NCBI GenBank assembly: GCA_964391095.1 | Contig: CAYMJA010000003.1 | Location: 1 to 64,000, forward strand | DNA length: 64,000 nucleotides | Reading direction: 5' to 3' | Source of the DNA: CAYMJA01 sp964391095 | GTDB lineage: Bacteria; Patescibacteriota; Minisyncoccia; Minisyncoccales; GWA2-38-27 | Shown here: positions 16,793-25,009 of the stretch, in pieces | Position numbering within the stretch: position 1 is the stretch's first letter | Layout: each line of letters begins with the position of its first letter | Notes under the pieces: generated by a model | The model's database searches: none | Seen by the model: only the letters and a program-made list of their open reading frames with translations | Told to the model about the DNA's origin: nothing | Position numbers and translations under genes: made by a program

Positions 16793-16854
16793 TAATATAA
16801 TTAAAATTACTAATAGTCATTTACTAACTTTAGTTTATCAATTTTTACAAAATC

Positions 16855-17670
16855 ATGCAACAAAAATACTTGGAACAAACAAGCCAAGAATTAAAATTAA
16901 GAAATTATAGTTTCAAAACCATAAAAGCTTATCTCGGTTGTTTAAGAGAATATTTTGATTTTAAAAAATTTAATTTAGAAAGAATAGACGAAGAAAAGAT
17001 AAAGCAGTTTTTATTAGATAAACAAAGTAAAAATTATGCTCCGCAAACAATTAATCTTTATCTAAGCGCGATAAAGTTTTTCTACCGCGAAGTATTGAAA
17101 ATTTCTCAAAAAATAAATCTTAAATTTGCCAAACGAACTAAAAAACTGCCGATTGTTTTATCAAGAGAAGAAATAAAACAAATAATTAACTCAATAAAAA
17201 ATCTAAAGCATAAGTTAATTATCTCTTTGGCTTATGGCGCCGGACTTCGAATCAGCGAAGTTGTTAATTTAAAACTAAAGGATATTGACTTCAATGAGTT
17301 AACTATTCATCTGAAAAATGCAAAAGGTAAAAAAGACAGAATTACTATTTTTCCAGAGAAAATTAAAAACGACCTTCAAAATCTAATAACCGGTAAAAAT
17401 TCAGGTAATTATGTTTTTGAAAGCGAACGAGGCGGAAAATTAACCGAACGGACAGCTCAAAAAGTTTTCGAAAATGCGCTCAGGGAAACCGGCATCAAAA
17501 AAGACGCTACTTTTCATTCATTACGCCATAGTTTTGCAACCCATCTTTTAGAAAATGGCGTTGATGTTAGATATGTGCAGGAACTTTTGGGTCATCGGAA
17601 TATTAGAACAACCCAACTTTATACCCAAGTAACAAATCCAAAACTTAAAAACATTAAAAGTCCATTATAG
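16855..17670 (+). CDS. Integron-like cassette tyrosine recombinase
   Basis: A 271-residue tyrosine recombinase. Residues 1-90 are the core-binding domain. The catalytic residues are visible: Arg in YGAGLRISEV, Lys in NAKGKKDR, HxxR in FHSLRHSFATHLL, His in LLGHRNIRTT and Tyr in TQLYTQV. The C-terminus ends IKSPL, like the VRSPLD end of IntI and of some Xer relatives. The stretch between the Lys and HxxR boxes is about 40 residues shorter than in IntI1, so the IntI-specific extra domain is missing. It diverges from the cassettes, as in integrons. There is no Shine-Dalgarno sequence. Confidence 0.85.
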   Translation: MQQKYLEQTSQELKLRNYSFKTIKAYLGCLREYFDFKKFNLERIDEEKIKQFLLDKQSKNYAPQTINLYLSAIKFFYREVLKISQKINLKFAKRTKKLPIVLSREEIKQIINSIKNLKHKLIISLAYGAGLRISEVVNLKLKDIDFNELTIHLKNAKGKKDRITIFPEKIKNDLQNLITGKNSGNYVFESERGGKLTERTAQKVFENALRETGIKKDATFHSLRHSFATHLLENGVDVRYVQELLGHRNIRTTQLYTQVTNPKLKNIKSPL

Positions 17671-17790
17671 AACAGAGTAAAAATTCAGAGTTTCTGCCCA
17701 AAAATTTTTTGTGAGATTTTTTTCGGCGAGCGAGCAAAAATTGGAGGAATTTAAGGCGAGGGCGAGGCGGAAAACTCCTCAAATTCGTTA

Positions 17791-17866
17791 TGGTGGACCC
17801 AGCGAGATTTGAACTCGCGACCTCCTCGATGCCATCGAGGCGCGCTACCAATTGCGCCATGGGCCC
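17791..17866 (-). tRNA. tRNA-Ala (GGC)
   Basis: A complete cloverleaf on the minus strand: acceptor GGGCCCA/TGGGTCC, D arm GCGCAATTGGTAGCGC, anticodon stem CCTCG/CGAGG with loop ATGGCAT (anticodon GGC), and T arm with GTTCAAATC. The 3' CCA is encoded. Confidence 0.95.
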
Positions 17867-18018
17867 AAAATGTCTATCTGTAAACATATTATCTTATTTT
17901 AAAAAATTTTTCAATAAAAACTTTAAATTCAGTCATATAATAAAACAAAAGTATGGTAATATAAAATAGCAACTTTTTTGATGCTCTTTTAAAAATCTTA
18001 AAACAAGGAGGGATAATC

Positions 18019-18405
18019 ATGAAAACCTCACCCAAAATCTCAGGAAGGGATATAAATTGGCCTATAACGATTAAAATTTTATTAGCCGCTCATAGTTCTT
18101 GGAACTATGCCTACCAAGCGCGGAAATATATAAAGAAATTATATAAATTTTGCCACAATGAGAGAGACAAAAAACTCGTCCAAATGGTCAAAGATTTTGT
18201 TGTTAAGATGGAAACAGCAGGAAAAGGAGACAACAAACCTTCTGACATTATTATTAAGCTATTCAAAAAGCAGGTCGCTAAATATCTTAATTGGAATCAG
18301 ACGGATTTTAATGAAATTGAAAAATTAAAAGATTGGTGGCAAGAAAACTCCAATAAGGGTCTCAAATATATTTTCTTTACCACCTCCAAGCGCTCATCTT
18401 CCTGA
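18019..18405 (+). CDS. Hypothetical 128-residue protein
   Basis: An unrecognised soluble, basic, helical protein with aromatic patches (INWPITIKILLAAHSSWNY and NWNQTDFNEIEKLKDWW). The start is decided by a strong Shine-Dalgarno AAGGAGGG six bases before ATG. It has its own strong terminator and stands between two tRNA genes. A TATAAT-like box occurs near 17936. Short monocistronic genes of this kind next to tRNAs are often acquired. Confidence 0.6.
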   Translation: MKTSPKISGRDINWPITIKILLAAHSSWNYAYQARKYIKKLYKFCHNERDKKLVQMVKDFVVKMETAGKGDNKPSDIIIKLFKKQVAKYLNWNQTDFNEIEKLKDWWQENSNKGLKYIFFTTSKRSSS

Positions 18406-18415
18406 TAATCAAAAA

Positions 18416-18446
18416 GCTAGCCATTAAAATTATTCTAATGGCTAGC
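18416..18446 (+). terminator. Terminator of the 128-residue protein gene
   Basis: An 11-bp perfect stem (GCTAGCCATTA and complement) with a 9-nt loop, then ATTTTTAATT. Confidence 0.9.
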
Positions 18447-18478
18447 ATTTTTAATTCAAGAATATAATATCAAAAAAG

Positions 18479-18550
18479 TGCCCCCATCCCGACTCGAACG
18501 GGAACTAATAGCTTAAAAGGCTACTACTCTGCCAATTGAGTTATGGGGGC
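18479..18550 (-). tRNA. tRNA-Lys (TTT)
   Basis: A 72-nt cloverleaf on the minus strand: acceptor GCCCCCA/TGGGGGC, D arm with AACTCAATTGGCAGAGT, anticodon stem GTAGC/GCTAT with loop CTTTTAA (anticodon TTT), and T arm CCCGTTCGAGTCGGG. CCA is not encoded; a T run follows directly and may terminate transcription. Confidence 0.94.
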
Positions 18551-18556
18551 ATTCAA

Positions 18557-19642
18557 TTAAATCCCTTCTTCGTTTAGATTCTCTAATAATTCTTTCTGTT
18601 TTTTTGTCAATCGCTTTGGAGTTTTTACCGCCAATTCAATATAAAGATTTCCTTTTCCGTAGCCCGAGAAATGAGGAATACCTTTACCGGAAATTCGCAA
18701 CATTTTCCCTGACTCAGTCCCTGCAGGGACTTTAAGCAAAAATTTACTCCCCTCTAATATCGGTATCTCGATTTCATCTCCCAAAGCAGCCTGGGAAAAA
18801 GTAAGAGGAACAGAAATATATAAATCATCACCTTTTCTAATAAAAATCGGGTGCTTTTTTACTAAAACTCTAACATATAAATCTCCTGACTTTCCTCCTT
18901 TTTTACCGGCTTCTCCTTTGCCACTAATTTTAATTACCTGGTTTGAATCAATTCCGGCTGGAATAAAAATTTTAATATTTTCTTTTCCTTTAATTCTCCC
19001 CTCTCCCTTACAAACATTACAGGGCTTTTTAGGCGTAGAGCCCTCTCCTCCGCATTCGGGACAAACTGTCCAACGGGTAAATGAGCCCAACTGAACCTGG
19101 CCTGTACCACGGCAGGAGAAACACTCATTTAAAGGAGTACCCGGTTCAGCTCCCCTACCCCCACAGCGAGGACACTGAATTGTCTTATAAATAGAAACTT
19201 CCTTAGTGACACCTTTTAAGGTTTCTTCTAAAGGAATTTCTATGTCAATTTTAATATTTCTGCCTTTTTTAATATCCCTTCTTCGTGTCTCTTTTTCGCC
19301 AAAACCAAAAAAATCTTCAAAAATTTCACCTAAATCCTCAAAATTAAATCCTGAATCCGGGCCTCTGCTTTGAGTTTTCCAAAACCAATTAAAATCAAAA
19401 CCCGGTCCAGCGCCTGGTTGTCCCCCGGAAGCACCATCAAAAACTTGACCGAATTTATCATATTGAGCTCTCTTTTCTTTATCTGAAAGAACCTGATAGG
19501 CCTCATTTATGTCTTTCATTTTCTTTTCGTCTCCTCCTTTGTCAGGATGATATTTGTGGGCTAATTTATAATAGGCTTTTTTAATTTCTTCTTGAGAAGC
19601 GCTTTGAGAAACGCCTAAAGTTTTGTAATAATCCATCGTCAA
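18557..19642 (-). CDS. dnaJ: Chaperone DnaJ
   Basis: A 361-residue type I J-protein. The J domain (residues 3-70) has the HPD motif in HKYHPDKGG. A G/F-rich linker with DFNWFWK follows, then a zinc domain with four repeats (CPRCGGRG, CFSCRGTG, CPECGGEG, CNVCKGEG) and two beta C-terminal domains. ATG at 19642 gives MTMDYYKTLG; the internal ATG two codons later would give the usual MDYYKTLG start. It is third in the grpE-dnaK-dnaJ order. Confidence 0.96.
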   Translation of the reverse strand: MTMDYYKTLGVSQSASQEEIKKAYYKLAHKYHPDKGGDEKKMKDINEAYQVLSDKEKRAQYDKFGQVFDGASGGQPGAGPGFDFNWFWKTQSRGPDSGFNFEDLGEIFEDFFGFGEKETRRRDIKKGRNIKIDIEIPLEETLKGVTKEVSIYKTIQCPRCGGRGAEPGTPLNECFSCRGTGQVQLGSFTRWTVCPECGGEGSTPKKPCNVCKGEGRIKGKENIKIFIPAGIDSNQVIKISGKGEAGKKGGKSGDLYVRVLVKKHPIFIRKGDDLYISVPLTFSQAALGDEIEIPILEGSKFLLKVPAGTESGKMLRISGKGIPHFSGYGKGNLYIELAVKTPKRLTKKQKELLENLNEEGI

Positions 19643-19730
19643 AAATCAAAATGCAAAAATCAAAATGACAAATTAAAATTTAAAATTCTTGATTTTTGAT
19701 ATGTAATTTTGATATTTAATTTTTGATTTT
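19643..19730. repeat. Heptamer repeat tract between dnaK and dnaJ
   Basis: Starting at 19640, two perfect copies of the 14-mer CAAAAATCAAAATG are followed by diverged copies and then by the same motif in the opposite orientation (TTGATTTTTGATA type). The tract fills the whole spacer and could fold into a long AT-rich hairpin in the mRNA. Confidence 0.75.
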
Positions 19731-21665
19731 TTATTTCTTTTTGTATTCTCCTTCCTCAGCATCTTTCCCCTTATCTTCTTTTTTCTTGTCTTCTTTCCTG
19801 GGTTCCTCTTTTTTCTGAGCTTGTTGAGCTGTTTTGTGACGGGCTTTGCCCGACATATCGCCTTTAGCGTTATAAAGTGCAGCTCCTGCTTTCTGAATTA
19901 TCTGGGAAAGTTCTGTGGTTTTGTTTTTTATTTCCTCTATATTATCGCTATCTTTCACTTTTTTCAATACCTCCACTTTTTCTTCAATCTCTTTTTTCAA
20001 ATCTGAAGCAACTTTATCCCCTGCCTCTCTAAGTGTCTTCTCAGAAGTATAAATCAAATTATCAGCCAGATTTCTTGCCTCAATTAATTCTTTCTTTTTC
20101 TTGTCCTCCTCTACATGAACTTCTGCCTCTTTTTTCATCTTCTCAACTTCCTCTTTTGACAAACCAGTAGAACCCTCTATCCGAATTGACTGGCTCTTTC
20201 CAGTTGCTTTATCTTTGGCTGAAACATTCAAAATTCCATCAGCATTAATGTCAAAACTAACTTCAACTTGGGGAATGCCGCGAGGAGCTGAAGGAATCCC
20301 ATCTAACATAAATCTGCCGAGTGATTTATTATCGGCTGCCATTGGTCTTTCTCCCTGTAAAACATGAATTTCAACTGAGGTCTGATTATCGGCAGCTGTT
20401 GAAAAAGTCTGGGTTTTTGAGGTAGGTATAGTTGTATTTTTTGGAATCAAGACAGTATCCACCCCTCCTAAAGTTTCAATTCCCAAGCCCAAAGGAGTAA
20501 CATCCAACAAAAGAACTTCCTTCATTTCGCCTTGTAAAACACCTGCCTGAACAGCAGCTCCAATAGCAACTACTTCGTCAGGATTAATTTCTTTATTGGG
20601 TTCTTTGTTGAAAATTTTTTTAATTTCCTCTTGAATTTTTGGCATTCTTGTTTGCCCCCCAACTAAAACTATTTCTTCAATTTCTTCGGGTTTAAGTTTG
20701 GCTTCTTTTAATGTCCCTTTTATCAATTCAATTGATTCATCAATATAATCTTTTACCAAATTTTCAAGCTGAGCACGAGTAAATTTCAGATAAAGATGTT
20801 TGGGTCCTGAAGAATCTGAGGTAATAAAAGGAAGATTAATTTCTGTCTCCAGGGTTGTTGATAATTCAATTTTTGCCTTCTCTGCCGCTTCTTTAATTCT
20901 CTGTAAAGCTAATTGGTCTTTTGATAAATCAATACCTTGGTCCTTTTTAAATTCTGTAACTATCCAGTTCATTAGCTTTTGGTCAAAATCGTCTCCGCCA
21001 AGATGGGTATCTCCCCCGGTTCCAATAACTTTTACTGTTTCCTTTGAAACATCCAAAATAGAAACATCAAAAGTTCCTCCGCCAAAATCATAAACTACAA
21101 TTTGCTGACTTTTTGCTTTAGTTAAACCGTAAGCAAGAGCAGCAGTAGTAGGTTCGTTTATTACTCTTTTTACATTAAACCCGGCAATCTCTCCGGCAAC
21201 TTTGGTTGCTTTTCTCTGAGAATCATCAAAATAAGCAGGACAAGTAATAACAGCTTCGGTAATTTTCTCTCCAAGTTTTTCTTCAGCATCCTGCTTTAAT
21301 TTTTGCAAAACCATTGCTAAAATCTCAGCCGGCCTATACCATTTATCCCCCATTTTAACCTCTACTCCTTCACTTTTCGATTCTCTAATTTCATAAGGTA
21401 AAAGTTTTTTATCTCTCTGAACCTCGGGGTCTGAAAAACGCCTGCCTACTAATCGTTTAGTGGAATAAATAGTATTTTGAGGATTAGTAATCTGTTGGCG
21501 TTTGGCTGTAACTCCAATTAATCTTTCTCCGGTTTTAGTCAAAGCAACAACCGAAGGAGTTGTTCTGGCTCCCTCTTTATTTTCAATAATCTTCGGCTCG
21601 CCGCTTTCTATTACCGCCATCGCTGAAAAAGTTGTACCAAGGTCAATACCTAAAATTTTAGACAT
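19731..21665 (-). CDS. dnaK: Chaperone DnaK (Hsp70)
   Basis: A 644-residue Hsp70. The ATPase domain has LGIDLGTTFSAMAV, VVYDFGGGTFDVSI and VLVGGQTRMPKIQ; the linker/substrate domain follows with LLLDVTPLGLGIETLGG, and a helical lid. The C-terminal tail is lysine/glutamate-rich (KKEDKGKDAEEGEYKKK) rather than the EEVD-like or conserved bacterial end. It lies 14 bp after grpE in one operon. Confidence 0.97.
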   Translation of the reverse strand: MSKILGIDLGTTFSAMAVIESGEPKIIENKEGARTTPSVVALTKTGERLIGVTAKRQQITNPQNTIYSTKRLVGRRFSDPEVQRDKKLLPYEIRESKSEGVEVKMGDKWYRPAEILAMVLQKLKQDAEEKLGEKITEAVITCPAYFDDSQRKATKVAGEIAGFNVKRVINEPTTAALAYGLTKAKSQQIVVYDFGGGTFDVSILDVSKETVKVIGTGGDTHLGGDDFDQKLMNWIVTEFKKDQGIDLSKDQLALQRIKEAAEKAKIELSTTLETEINLPFITSDSSGPKHLYLKFTRAQLENLVKDYIDESIELIKGTLKEAKLKPEEIEEIVLVGGQTRMPKIQEEIKKIFNKEPNKEINPDEVVAIGAAVQAGVLQGEMKEVLLLDVTPLGLGIETLGGVDTVLIPKNTTIPTSKTQTFSTAADNQTSVEIHVLQGERPMAADNKSLGRFMLDGIPSAPRGIPQVEVSFDINADGILNVSAKDKATGKSQSIRIEGSTGLSKEEVEKMKKEAEVHVEEDKKKKELIEARNLADNLIYTSEKTLREAGDKVASDLKKEIEEKVEVLKKVKDSDNIEEIKNKTTELSQIIQKAGAALYNAKGDMSGKARHKTAQQAQKKEEPRKEDKKKEDKGKDAEEGEYKKK

Positions 21666-21679
21666 AGTTTTAATGTTAG

Positions 21680-22162
21680 TTATTTAGTTATTTTTACTTT
21701 AGCTGGCCTTATAACTTTACCCTGAAAAAGATAGCCCTTTTGAATTTCTTCTACAACAATTTCTGGCTCGCAACCCTGTTTTTTAATCACTTCTACTGCC
21801 TCTTGGAAATTTGGATTAAATTTCTTCCCCAGAGATTCTATTTCTTCTAAACCCTGGTTCTTAAAAAAATCCAAAACTTGGGTCTTTATTTTTAAAAAAC
21901 CTTCTACCCATTTATCATTTCTTAAATCTTCTGGAATTTTCTTTTCGGCAATAAATAAATTATCTAAAACCGGAAGTATTTTTAATATAAGGCCTTCCTT
22001 GTCATACCTCATTAACTCTATCATCCTGTCTTTTTCTTCTTTTTTATAATTTAAAAAATCTGCTCGTTCTCTTTTCCAATTAGTTAAATATTCTTCTTTT
22101 ATTTTCTGACACTCTTCTAATTGTTCTTCAGTTTTACTTTTTCTCCTTTCCTTTTTTTCCAT
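21680..22162 (-). CDS. grpE: Nucleotide exchange factor GrpE
   Basis: A 160-residue GrpE. The N-terminal half is a long charged coiled coil (residues 5-60, with WKRERADFLNYKKEEKDRM), followed by the core segment ILPVLDNLFIAEKK and the beta domain ending YLFQGKVIRPAKVKITK. It releases ADP from DnaK. It is first in the operon, with a sigma70 promoter at 22232-22259. No HrcA gene or CIRCE element is seen; a tandem repeat fills the 5' leader instead. Confidence 0.94.
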   Translation of the reverse strand: MEKKERRKSKTEEQLEECQKIKEEYLTNWKRERADFLNYKKEEKDRMIELMRYDKEGLILKILPVLDNLFIAEKKIPEDLRNDKWVEGFLKIKTQVLDFFKNQGLEEIESLGKKFNPNFQEAVEVIKKQGCEPEIVVEEIQKGYLFQGKVIRPAKVKITK

Positions 22163-22172
22163 ATATATAAGA

Positions 22173-22209
22173 CGTCGGCCTTCTATAATTGCGTCGGCCT
22201 TCTATAATT
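22173..22209 (-). repeat. Tandem 18-bp repeat in the grpE leader
   Basis: Two perfect copies of CGTCGGCCTTCTATAATT (plus strand), one base apart, lie between the transcription start and the ATG. They may be a regulator-binding site or an mRNA element, or a recent duplication. Confidence 0.75.
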
Positions 22210-22231
22210 CCTAAAAAAAAATTACATCACT

Positions 22232-22259
22232 ATTGTAGCAAATTAATATAAAAAGTCAA
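22232..22259 (-). promoter_or_regulatory. grpE-dnaK-dnaJ promoter
   Basis: Minus strand TTGACT (22259-22254), 16 bp, TACAAT (22237-22232). Confidence 0.75.
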
Positions 22260-22296
22260 TTCTTGGCTTTAGGTGAAGGGTTAAGAATGTCGGGCA

Positions 22297-22326
22297 TTGA
22301 GCATTAGTTTTAAAATATGTTACAAT
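22297..22326 (+). promoter_or_regulatory. Promoter of the glycosyltransferase gene
   Basis: TTGAGC (22297-22302), 18 bp, TACAAT (22321-22326). It overlaps the first codons of the longer possible frame and therefore favours ATG 22344 as start. Confidence 0.55.
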
Positions 22327-22343
22327 ATAAGTATAAAAAATTT

Positions 22344-24137
22344 ATGTCAAATCGTCTTACTAATATTATTGCTGCCTGTCTTCTGATTTTTGTATTTGTC
22401 ATAGCTATCTTCAGTATAAAGAATGACTCTCTTACTATGGACGAACTTGCCCATTTGCCGGCCGGCTATTCTTATTTAACCCAAAAAGATATGCGGTTAA
22501 ACCCAGAACACCCACCCCTGATGAAAGATTTATCTGCCATACCTTTGCTTTTTATTAAAAACATAAAATTTCCTTCTGAAGTAAAATCCTGGCAGGAAGA
22601 AGTTAATGGTCAATGGGATTTTGGTTCTCATTTCTTATTTAAAAGCGGGAATCCAACCGATAAGATGATTTTCTGGGCAAGGATTCCAATGATTTTAATT
22701 TTGGTTTTACTTGGATTTTATGTTTTTAAATGGGCAAAAGAACTTTTTGGAAACAAAACCGCTCTCCTTGCTCTATTTTTGTTTTCTTTCTCCCCTACCC
22801 TTTTAGCTCACGGTAGATTAGTTACCACTGATGTAGGAGCAGCCGCTGGTATATTTATTGCTACTTATTATTTTGTAAAATTTTTAAAGAATAATTCCCT
22901 GCCCGTCTCGCTACGCGAAACGTTGCGGGCAGGCAAGAAAAATTTAATCATTGCTGGAATTGCTCTGGGAATAGCTCAACTAACAAAGTTTTCTGTAATT
23001 CTACTTTTTCCTTTCTTTGGAATTCTAATTATTACCTGGGCATTGATAAAATCTTCTAACTTTAGAGAGTTTTTAAAAGTTTTTGTCCGTTATCTTCTAC
23101 TTCTTATTTTAGTTATAATTGTTGCCTATATCTTAATCTGGGCTGTTTATCAATACCATGCCTGGAATTACCCCCCAGAAAAACAAGTAGAAGATACTAA
23201 GGTCATACTTTTATCAATTAAACCGTTAACTAATTCAATTATCTGGATGGCAGACAAACCAATTTTAAGACCAGCGGCTCAATATCTCTTAGGACTCTCT
23301 ATGGTATTTCAAAGAGCAAGCGGAGGAAACACAGGATACTTCTTGGGCGAAGTTTCAAATCTCGGCTGGAAAACTTACTTTCCAATAGTTTATGCAATAA
23401 AAGAATCCTTGACCTTTCATATTTTATTAATAATTGCTCTTTTATATTCAGCTTTGTTAATAAAAAAACCTTTTTGGCATACACCTTTAAAAAGAACTCG
23501 GAGCTGGCTAAGCAACCATTTTGCTGAATTCTCAATGCTTGTTTTTATCGGAATTTACTGGACCACAAGTTTATATAGTAATCTTAATATCGGTATTCGT
23601 CACCTTTTACCGGTTTTTCCTTTTACTATCTTATTAGTAAGTAGAGTCACTACCCTCTGGTTAAAACCGCCCCTTTTAAAATTAAAAACTGTTTCTTTAA
23701 TCTTGCTTTTAACCTGGCAAGCAATCAGTGTGGTTGCTATTTATCCTTATTTCCTCGCTTATTTCAATGAGTTGGTCGGCGGACCGGCTCAGGGTTATAT
23801 TTACACGGTGGATTCTAATTTAGATTGGGGGCAGGATTTAAAAAGATTAAATAAATGGGCAGACGAAAACGGAATTGATAAAATTTATGTTGATTATTTT
23901 GGTGGTGGGGATACCGGATATTATCTAAAAGAAAAATATGCCCCTTGGTGGGGCTCAAGAAGCCCTAAAGAATTACCAAAAGGAAGTTATCTCGCTGTCT
24001 CAGCTACTTTCCTGCAAACCGGAAGAGGAAAGCTTGTTCCTGGCTTTGACCAACCTTCTGGTTTTTACCGTTGGCTTTACAAATACGAACCAGTTGCAAA
24101 AATCGGTTACTCAATTTTTGTTTATCATATTGAGTAA
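22344..24137 (+). CDS. GT39/PMT-type membrane glycosyltransferase
   Basis: A multi-pass membrane protein of 597 residues from ATG 22344 (606 if ATG 22317 is used; the promoter argues for 22344). The first external loop carries the GT-C catalytic acidic motif TMDELAHLPAGYSY and NPEHPPLMKD, typical of the ArnT/PMT_2 family using polyprenyl-phosphate sugars. About 10 membrane helices follow, then a soluble end with VDSNLDWGQDLKRLNKW. It probably glycosylates proteins or surface polymers. A palindromic insert encodes part of a cytoplasmic loop near residue 195. Confidence 0.8.
   Translation: MSNRLTNIIAACLLIFVFVIAIFSIKNDSLTMDELAHLPAGYSYLTQKDMRLNPEHPPLMKDLSAIPLLFIKNIKFPSEVKSWQEEVNGQWDFGSHFLFKSGNPTDKMIFWARIPMILILVLLGFYVFKWAKELFGNKTALLALFLFSFSPTLLAHGRLVTTDVGAAAGIFIATYYFVKFLKNNSLPVSLRETLRAGKKNLIIAGIALGIAQLTKFSVILLFPFFGILIITWALIKSSNFREFLKVFVRYLLLLILVIIVAYILIWAVYQYHAWNYPPEKQVEDTKVILLSIKPLTNSIIWMADKPILRPAAQYLLGLSMVFQRASGGNTGYFLGEVSNLGWKTYFPIVYAIKESLTFHILLIIALLYSALLIKKPFWHTPLKRTRSWLSNHFAEFSMLVFIGIYWTTSLYSNLNIGIRHLLPVFPFTILLVSRVTTLWLKPPLLKLKTVSLILLLTWQAISVVAIYPYFLAYFNELVGGPAQGYIYTVDSNLDWGQDLKRLNKWADENGIDKIYVDYFGGGDTGYYLKEKYAPWWGSRSPKELPKGSYLAVSATFLQTGRGKLVPGFDQPSGFYRWLYKYEPVAKIGYSIFVYHIE
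22898..22933 (+). repeat. Palindromic element inside the glycosyltransferase
   Basis: CCTGCCCG and CGGGCAGG arms (8 bp) flank an inner near-palindrome. It is much more GC-rich than the gene around it, is in frame, and encodes LPVSLRETLRAG in a loop between membrane helices. Confidence 0.7.
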
Positions 24138-24968
24138 TTATTGATTGTAGGATTCCGGAGATATATAAATTTTTTCAAATCTCAAATCTATATATTCAAC
24201 ATTCCCCCTTTTATTAGGAGGAATTCTTTCTTTTAAAAGAAAATCGAGTTCGCTTAGCTGCCAATCTATATCTTTTTTTGGATTAAAATAAATCTCCCAA
24301 CCCTCAACAGTTTTAACATCTAACCTCTTTTCAGATATTATCACAATCTCTCTGAAAGGGATTTTTAAATCATTTTTTAATTTAGACTCAATTTTGAAAA
24401 TCTGATTTAACCAGTCTTTCTCAATAACTTTTTTCCCTAATTGAAGATTCTCAATTGAATAAAATAAATCTTTAATCCTTAGAATTGGAGCAGGGAACGA
24501 ATCTCTATTTTCTTTTTCAAAAATTATTCCTTCTTTGTCAATATAAAAATAATTACTATCCTGGCACCAAACTCCAATAGCCTCTTTTTCCTTTATCTTA
24601 ACCGTTATAATATCTGGAAAATCCCTTTCTAAATCGGCTTCGGTAATTTGGGGAAATTTTTCTAAAATTTCTCTACTTATTGCCTGTAGATTAGCCAGAA
24701 AAATACTTTTCGAATTGAAAAAAATTATCTTTTTATTAATCCGGCTGTTAATGACACTTTTAAGGTTTTCAGTTGAAGTTTCTTGATTCCCCCTAACCCT
24801 AATTTCTTCTATCTGGAAAAAAGAAGAAAAAATAACAAAATAGAAAATAACTCCCAAAATAATCAAAACCAGACAGCTTAGCCAAAAAATCCGAGAATAA
24901 AGTATTAAACGGATTATTGATTTTCTTGTTTTAGGTCTGTAAAATTTTCTATATCTGTATCTCTTCAT
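24138..24968 (-). CDS. ftsQ: Cell division protein FtsQ/DivIB
   Basis: A 276-residue bitopic protein: basic N-terminus, one membrane helix (residues 29-50), a POTRA domain beginning FFQIEEIRVRGNQETSTENLKSVI, then the FtsQ beta domain with PDIITVKIKEKEAIGVW. FtsQ links FtsB/FtsL to the septal synthase. It is last in a minus-strand run from serS through murF and femX. It converges with the glycosyltransferase gene end to end. Confidence 0.85.
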   Translation of the reverse strand: MKRYRYRKFYRPKTRKSIIRLILYSRIFWLSCLVLIILGVIFYFVIFSSFFQIEEIRVRGNQETSTENLKSVINSRINKKIIFFNSKSIFLANLQAISREILEKFPQITEADLERDFPDIITVKIKEKEAIGVWCQDSNYFYIDKEGIIFEKENRDSFPAPILRIKDLFYSIENLQLGKKVIEKDWLNQIFKIESKLKNDLKIPFREIVIISEKRLDVKTVEGWEIYFNPKKDIDWQLSELDFLLKERIPPNKRGNVEYIDLRFEKIYISPESYNQ

Positions 24969-25009
24969 TACTGTTTAAATTGAGAATTTAAACACCTTAA
25001 ACGCTGATA

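Larger units (their letters stand above)
13706..17670. mobile_element. Integron-like recombinase and three-cassette array
   Basis: Reading from the recombinase (16855-17670, +) leftwards on the minus strand: an attI-like region (16715-16792), cassette 1 (15791-16722, MBL hydrolase), cassette 2 (14528-15790, zinc metalloprotease) and cassette 3 (13714-14527, anchored PepSY-like protein). Each cassette has one gene in the same orientation and ends with an attC-like palindrome. The outer box of each attC-like site complements the first bases of the same cassette, as expected if each entered as a circle by crossover at G^TT. A tRNA-Ala gene lies 120 bp beyond the recombinase. Mobility is not shown by sequence alone. 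Confidence 0.8.

Noticed and set aside
16855..17670. Calling the recombinase a classical integron integrase IntI
   Set aside because: The IntI-specific insertion between the Lys and HxxR boxes is missing, so I call it integron-like only.
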